From positions 1 through 44,707 of the forward strand of contig JAGNZK010000023.1 in NCBI GenBank assembly GCA_017984435.1: 44,707 nucleotides of DNA. Direction: 5' to 3'. The notes beneath the pieces were generated by a model that was not told the origin of the DNA, searched no databases, and was given only the letters and a program-made list of their open reading frames with translations. The position numbers and the translations under genes were made by a program. Every line of letters starts with the position of its first letter. Position 1 is the first letter of the stretch. Positions 40,209-44,707 of this stretch are shown piece after piece. Source of the stretch: Nitrosomonas sp. (GTDB lineage: Bacteria; Pseudomonadota; Gammaproteobacteria; Burkholderiales; Nitrosomonadaceae).

Positions 40209-40937
40209 ATGAAACTCACCAAGAAAACACAAGGTTTTTTCACTGTTACGACAGCTATAGCACTCTTTGCTGCAATGCCTGACAACGCTACTGCAGGTAT
40301 GGAACCATTTATTGGAGAGATTAACTACGTTGCTTTTAATTACGCGCCTCAGGGTTGGCTCCCATGTAATGGACAATTACTGTCAATTAATCAATATCAA
40401 GCGGTGTTTGCCTTGCTCGGCACCACATACGGCGGTGATGGCACGACCACCTTTGCTTTGCCCGACATGCGCGGCAAGGTTCCCGTACACCAAGGGCAAT
40501 CTGCAGGAGGCTCAAACTTTGCGATGGGCCAAACAGCGGGTTCCGAGAATGTTACGCTGACGGTTAATCAAATGCCTACTCATTCTCATCCAGTCGATGC
40601 GACTTCGACTTCCACCTCTGTGGTCGCTCCCGGCGCATCCGCGACTTCGACATTGAAAGCAGTCAATGCGGCTGGTGATACAAATTCGCCAGGAGGTGGC
40701 GCAATTGCAATGTCTCCAGCGCTGACCAAGATATATGCCTCGGCAACTGCACCCAGTGTGAGTATGAATCAAGCTTCTATTGAAACCTCGCTCAGTGGTG
40801 TGAATGTGGCGACTACGACAATTACCACGGCGACTGCCGGTACTACCGGAGGATCTCAACCGTTCTCAATCATGCAACCATACACCACGATTAATTGCAT
40901 CATTGCAATCGATGGAATCTTTCCTTCGCGGCCCTAG
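40209..40937 (+). CDS. Secreted phage tail collar-domain (microcystin-dependent-protein-like) protein
   Basis: The 242-residue protein has a signal peptide (FFTVTTAIALFAAM, cleaved near NATAG). The tail-collar domain follows: EPFIGEINYVAFNYAPQGW, PCNGQLLSINQYQAVFALLG, TTYGGDGTTTFALPDMRGKVPV and HQG. A threonine/alanine/serine-rich central section with weak repeats leads to a conserved end (GGSQPFSIMQPYTTINCIIA). Related proteins are found on phage tails and as bacterial proteins named for microcystin dependence. Export here points to a cell-surface or matrix role and not to a phage. An AGGAG site precedes the ATG. It lies 166 bases after the DUF4347 gene, in the same direction. Confidence 0.88.
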   Translation: MKLTKKTQGFFTVTTAIALFAAMPDNATAGMEPFIGEINYVAFNYAPQGWLPCNGQLLSINQYQAVFALLGTTYGGDGTTTFALPDMRGKVPVHQGQSAGGSNFAMGQTAGSENVTLTVNQMPTHSHPVDATSTSTSVVAPGASATSTLKAVNAAGDTNSPGGGAIAMSPALTKIYASATAPSVSMNQASIETSLSGVNVATTTITTATAGTTGGSQPFSIMQPYTTINCIIAIDGIFPSRP

Positions 40938-41051
40938 ATAGCTGAATTACTTTACACTCTACTCAGGAGAGTCATCGGATTAATTGCACAGTCATCGGGT
41001 CAGTCCGACATTCACGGCAATTAACCGGTGGTTCCCGTTAACAAAACAAAA

Positions 41052-42014
41052 ATGAAAAATGCTGTGTTGATATTTCTGTCTATCGCAATGCTGTTGCCTG
41101 GAGAAAACGCCAGTGCGCAAACAGCAGGCACTCAGATCATGAAAGATGCCCAATCAGCACTGGCAACAGGAGATTATGAAAAAGCATTTGCCGGATATCA
41201 TGCAGCAGCCGACAATGATAAAAACGCCCTGGCACAATTTTCTCTGGGTCTTTTTTATCAGAACGGCTGGGGACGGTCAGTGGATAAAGTTGCTGCCTGC
41301 CAATGGTTCGAGAAAGCGGCACAAGGTGGTATTCCGGCAGCCCAGCATCTGACCGGCGTTTGTTTTGAAGAAGGCACACATCATTCGGCAGATCCCGCAG
41401 TCGCCGCGGATTGGTTTCAGAAAGCAGCCCAGGCAGGACATATTCATTCCTATTGCCATCTCGGCAATCTCTACATGACCGGCAAGGGATTTCCCCATGA
41501 TCCCATCAAAGCGCTTGCGCTTTGTCATCCTGCCGCGCAGCAGGGTTCGATTCCTGCACAAATATGGATGGGCAAATTTTATTTGCAAGGCGATGCATCC
41601 ATTCAGGACATACAAGAAGCTTACCGCTGGTTTGAAGCAGCCGCGCAAAAACAAAGCCCTGAAGCCTTTTATTATTTAGGCATCATTATTGATAAAGGCT
41701 TATCACAAGGACACACACCCCAGAAAGCCAGACAAATGTTTGAACAAGCCGCCGTACTAAAATACGTGCCGGCTTATTTTCAGATAGGAAAAAGTTTTTA
41801 TACCGCAGAACCGGATCCTGAAACACACCAATTATCGGCAGAGCATCTGGCAAAAGCTTATGTATGGCTTTCAGCCACCGTGCAACGGCCAGGAAATCCG
41901 GAAGAGATCAGTGCAGCAAAAGCGATGCTGCAGCAAATATTAGTCGTGATGCCAACGGCATGGCTTGCTGAACTTGATCATAAAGTCGCTCGGCATTTAC
42001 TGGAAAGCTATTGA
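41052..42014 (+). CDS. Exported Sel1-like repeat protein
   Basis: The 320-residue protein starts with a signal peptide (MKNAVLIFLSIAMLLPG, cleavage near ASAQ). About six Sel1/TPR-like repeats follow, with the AxxWFxKAAxxG pattern in CQWFEKAAQGG, ADWFQKAAQAG and YRWFEAAAQ. Such proteins act as periplasmic adaptors or scaffolds. A GTG eight codons upstream (41028) is possible, but the ATG gives a cleaner signal peptide; neither has a good ribosome site. It lies between the tail-collar gene and the third DUF4347 gene, in the same direction. Confidence 0.8.
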   Translation: MKNAVLIFLSIAMLLPGENASAQTAGTQIMKDAQSALATGDYEKAFAGYHAAADNDKNALAQFSLGLFYQNGWGRSVDKVAACQWFEKAAQGGIPAAQHLTGVCFEEGTHHSADPAVAADWFQKAAQAGHIHSYCHLGNLYMTGKGFPHDPIKALALCHPAAQQGSIPAQIWMGKFYLQGDASIQDIQEAYRWFEAAAQKQSPEAFYYLGIIIDKGLSQGHTPQKARQMFEQAAVLKYVPAYFQIGKSFYTAEPDPETHQLSAEHLAKAYVWLSATVQRPGNPEEISAAKAMLQQILVVMPTAWLAELDHKVARHLLESY

Positions 42015-42016
42015 AC

Positions 42017-42082
42017 ATATGTAGTATTTATTACCAATACATGTAATGTTTATTACCAATATATGTAATATTCATTGCAAAG
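42017..42082 (+). repeat. Three 22-bp tandem repeats
   Basis: ATATGTAGTATTTATTACCAAT, ACATGTAATGTTTATTACCAAT-like and ATATGTAATATTCATTGCAA-like units (shown shortened; 22 bases each at 42017, 42039 and 42061) follow one another right after the Sel1 stop codon. The third is the most diverged. Repeats and spacing do not fit CRISPR. Confidence 0.7.
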
Positions 42083-42213
42083 CCATTAAGCACATGTGAT
42101 TATTGCTATGCCCTGTTAATAGAATAAATAAGCAATTGTTTTACTGAACTAATCATGAAATAACGGTTTAATCAGCAGCTCCTCAATGAAACTGACAATA
42201 TAGGTATGAAACG

Positions 42214-44707
42214 ATGACTACTCAAATAATACAATCCGAGCAATCTATTTTATTCATTGACAGTGGCGTAGCCGATTACCAAACTCTGATTAACGGCGTT
42301 AAAGCGGGAACACAGGTTGTCATACTGAATGCTGAGCAAGATGGTGTACAGCAAATTACTGACGTGCTGAATCAATCCTCCAATGTAGACAGTGTCCATA
42401 TCCTATCTCATGGCAATCAAGCCGAAGTGATACTTGGCAACACCTCGTTGAATCACAGTTCATTCGCTGCCTACCAGCCTGCTTTACAATCCTGGCGCAA
42501 CGCGCTGTCAGAAACAGCAGAAGTTATACTGTACGGCTGCCATGTAGCCAAAGACACTATCGGGCAACAATTCGTCCGCCAGCTCAGCGCAACGATCCAA
42601 GCGAGTATCGCTGCTTCTGTCGATCTGACCGGTGCAAAATCTCTCGGAGGAAACTGGGAACTCGCATTCCATTGTGGGCAAATCCATCATTCGCAGATTC
42701 TTGCACAAAGCGCGTTAGACAGCTATGCCGGCACCCTGGCGACGGAAACGATTACATTCATTGAAAATGAGCTTTCAGGTGAACCGCTTGCCAGCTATAC
42801 CAAAGGAACCACCGGCTACGGCAATCTAACCATCAAAGGCACTGACTCCGGCACCGGAACAGCTTTTGGCTCATTAGTCAATTTATCCAACCCTGCCGGT
42901 TTATACGATTCAGATTCTCAGTTTGGACCGGGTGGTTCGGTAGGTATCGGATTAAACGATGGACTTAGTAACGCCACGACAGGCACTTGGTTTGTCTTTG
43001 CCACTGCCAACGGCGGAGAATTTGATCTGGTGTCGTTAAAAATGACCGAAGGCAATGGTGTATTCAGTTCAATGCAAGCCGTTGGCTTCCGCAATGGATT
43101 ACAAGTCGCCACCCAGTCACTAACGCTCACTACTGGTACAACGCAGCAAACCCTCAGCATGTCTTCCGACTTTGATAATGTTGACGAAATCCGTGTCCGG
43201 CAAACGACGTCCGGTTTTTTCGATAGCGGAATGCCCGGGCAGGATGGCATATTGTTCGAGAATTTTATTTTTCAGCCGATTCCCGTCACCATTACATCCG
43301 CCACTTACGATGCCAGCACCAATTCACTGGTAGTAACCGGCACCAACATGACTGCCACAGTAGGCGCTGCCAACGATATCGATGTCACCAAACTGACCCT
43401 GACCGGACAAGGCGGCGCCACGTATACGCTCACCTCGGCTAGCGTTGAAATCACATCGGCAACTGGATTTACCGTAACCCTGAATGCCACAGATCAAACG
43501 CATGTGGAAGGATTAGTGAATAAGAATGGCACTTCCGCCGTCGATGCCACAACGTTTAATATCGCCGCTGCGGCTGACTGGAATCCCTCCCAGACCGGTA
43601 ATGTAGATACCACCGGGAATGGGATTACCGTCAGTAATGTACAAACCCCCACCATCACGTCCGCCACTTACGATGCCAGCACCGGCGCATTAGTGGTAAC
43701 CGGAACCAACTTCGTAAACGCCAATGGTGCTGCCAACGATATCACCGCCAATAAATTCACGTTCACCGGTGAAGGTGGAACAACTTATACATTGACCGAT
43801 TCCTCCAATGTCGAGATTACTTCCGGCACGGCTTTCACCATCACATTGAGTGCGACGGACAAAGCCGCGATCAATCAGATCGTCAATAAAAATGGCACTT
43901 CATCAACGAGTGGCACCACCTATAACTTAGCTGCCGCCGATGACTGGAACACGGTGATCGGCAATGCGAATATCGCTGATCTCACCGGTAATGGCATTAC
44001 TGTCAGTAACGTTGCCGCACCAGTTATTACATCCGCCACTTACGATGCCAGTACCGGCGCATTAGTGGTGACCGGCACAGGCTTATTGAAATTAAACGGC
44101 GCTACCAACGATATCGTCGCCAACAAGTTCACTTTCACCGGTGAAGGTGGGGCAACTTATACATTAACCGATACTTCAAATGTCGAAATCACTTCCAGCA
44201 CGGCTTTTACGCTTACATTGAGTGCGACGGATAAAGTTGGCATCAACCAAATCACCAACAAAAACGGCACCAGCTCTACCGGCGGCACGACCTACAATCT
44301 GGCTGCCGCGGAAGATTGGGCGGCTGGGGCTGACGCTGCGGTTGTCGTCGCCGATCTCACCGGCAATGGCATGACCGTCTCCAATGTGGCCGTTCCCACG
44401 ATTACATCGGCGACTTATGACGCTTCCACCGGTGCATTGGTAGTCACCGGCTCAAACTTCCTGAGTACAAGCGGTGCTACCAACGATATCGTCGCCAGCA
44501 AGTTCACTTTCACCGGTGAAGGTGGGGCAACTTATACATTGACCGATACTTCAAATGTCGAAATCACTTCCAGCACGGCTTTTACGCTTACATTGAGTGC
44601 GACGGATAAAGTTGGCATCAACCAAATCACCAACAAAAACGGCACCAGCTCTACCGGCGGCACGACCTACAATCTGGCTGCCGCGGAAGATTGGGCGGCT
44701 GGGGCTG
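42214..44707 (+). CDS. DUF4347 protein, paralogue of the gene at 35657 (runs off the window)
   Basis: At least 831 residues are visible and the reading frame is open to the last base. DUF4347 covers ~5-170 with SHG (His66) and YGC (Cys109), followed by a beta-sandwich-like domain (~172-355, GTWFVFATANGGEFDLVS) and then the same ~123-residue repeats as the gene upstream. Four repeats are seen before the window ends, and the last differs from that in the upstream gene, so the array here may be longer. The ATG at 42214 has an AGG-containing leader. The N-terminal domain is about nine tenths identical to the upstream paralogue, the middle domain is more diverged, and the repeats are nearly identical. 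The C-terminus, and thus any RTX or secretion signal, is outside the window. Confidence 0.85.
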   Translation, partial: MTTQIIQSEQSILFIDSGVADYQTLINGVKAGTQVVILNAEQDGVQQITDVLNQSSNVDSVHILSHGNQAEVILGNTSLNHSSFAAYQPALQSWRNALSETAEVILYGCHVAKDTIGQQFVRQLSATIQASIAASVDLTGAKSLGGNWELAFHCGQIHHSQILAQSALDSYAGTLATETITFIENELSGEPLASYTKGTTGYGNLTIKGTDSGTGTAFGSLVNLSNPAGLYDSDSQFGPGGSVGIGLNDGLSNATTGTWFVFATANGGEFDLVSLKMTEGNGVFSSMQAVGFRNGLQVATQSLTLTTGTTQQTLSMSSDFDNVDEIRVRQTTSGFFDSGMPGQDGILFENFIFQPIPVTITSATYDASTNSLVVTGTNMTATVGAANDIDVTKLTLTGQGGATYTLTSASVEITSATGFTVTLNATDQTHVEGLVNKNGTSAVDATTFNIAAAADWNPSQTGNVDTTGNGITVSNVQTPTITSATYDASTGALVVTGTNFVNANGAANDITANKFTFTGEGGTTYTLTDSSNVEITSGTAFTITLSATDKAAINQIVNKNGTSSTSGTTYNLAAADDWNTVIGNANIADLTGNGITVSNVAAPVITSATYDASTGALVVTGTGLLKLNGATNDIVANKFTFTGEGGATYTLTDTSNVEITSSTAFTLTLSATDKVGINQITNKNGTSSTGGTTYNLAAAEDWAAGADAAVVVADLTGNGMTVSNVAVPTITSATYDASTGALVVTGSNFLSTSGATNDIVASKFTFTGEGGATYTLTDTSNVEITSSTAFTLTLSATDKVGINQITNKNGTSSTGGTTYNLAAAEDWAAGA
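43331..43880 (+). repeat. 550-bp block identical to 36822-37371
   Basis: Second copy of the block with no base difference, inside the repeat array of the third DUF4347 gene. Beyond it similarity stays very high, with scattered substitutions. Confidence 0.9.

Noticed and set aside
40209-40937. Tail-collar protein as a prophage marker
   Set aside because: A signal peptide is present, and no integrase, capsid, portal, terminase or tail gene is in the window.
42017-42082. Possible CRISPR array
   Set aside because: The three 22-base units are directly adjacent with no spacers, and no cas gene is near.

Overview
The window looks like chromosomal DNA of a betaproteobacterium, most likely of the ammonia-oxidising Nitrosomonadaceae. 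This assignment is inferred from the Azotobacter-type 7Fe ferredoxin, the AddAB-like repair pair, the rpsO-pnp / dksA / rpmE / rho / trxA housekeeping set, moderate GC content and several type I-secretion-style RTX proteins. No 16S rRNA or nitrification gene is present to confirm it.

Layout. (1) 226-6874, minus strand: a terminator, an AddA-like helicase-nuclease and an AddB-like Fe-S nuclease whose reading frames overlap, and fdxA. (2) 7166-10240: an exported cyclophilin, then an Ada-AlkA fusion and ogt. The last two are divergent alkylation-repair genes that share an intergenic region holding a 13-bp perfect inverted repeat. (3) 10298-16479: a metallophosphoesterase and a 1716-residue RTX protein with an N-terminal DUF4347 domain, seven ~53-residue repeats, a metzincin-type zinc protease domain, a cadherin-like domain and serralysin-type RTX blocks. 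(4) 16727-23445, housekeeping: rpsO and pnp with a processing-type hairpin between them, a bidirectional terminator, dksA, tRNA-Pro/Arg/His, a cupin, rpmE, rho and trxA. (5) 23684-27545: a ferric-iron ABC transporter fbpABC with a promoter overlapped by a Fur-box-like sequence. (6) 27592-31290: a DUF3750 lipoprotein-like/secreted protein and a pair of overlapping membrane-associated GTPases. (7) 31398-44707: a five-PAS GGDEF-EAL protein ending in a CZB-like zinc-binding segment, a second DUF4347 RTX protein, a secreted tail-collar-domain protein, a Sel1-repeat protein and a third DUF4347 protein that runs off the window.

The most interesting part is the last 13 kb together with the 1716-residue protein. 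Three DUF4347 proteins share a His-Gly and a Gly-Cys motif exactly 43 residues apart, which resembles the catalytic dyad of caspase/gingipain-like (clan CD) proteases. Each is attached to repeats typical of giant surface or secreted proteins. The c-di-GMP enzyme and the DUF4347 gene after it share an upstream dyad of the form TGTAGGAAT-N2-TCCTA. Together this suggests a co-regulated, c-di-GMP-linked system of self-processing secreted adhesins. The two tandem DUF4347 genes also share a 550-bp block with no difference, which points to recent gene conversion or duplication. Domain names and motifs are read from the sequence; the system-level function is inference.
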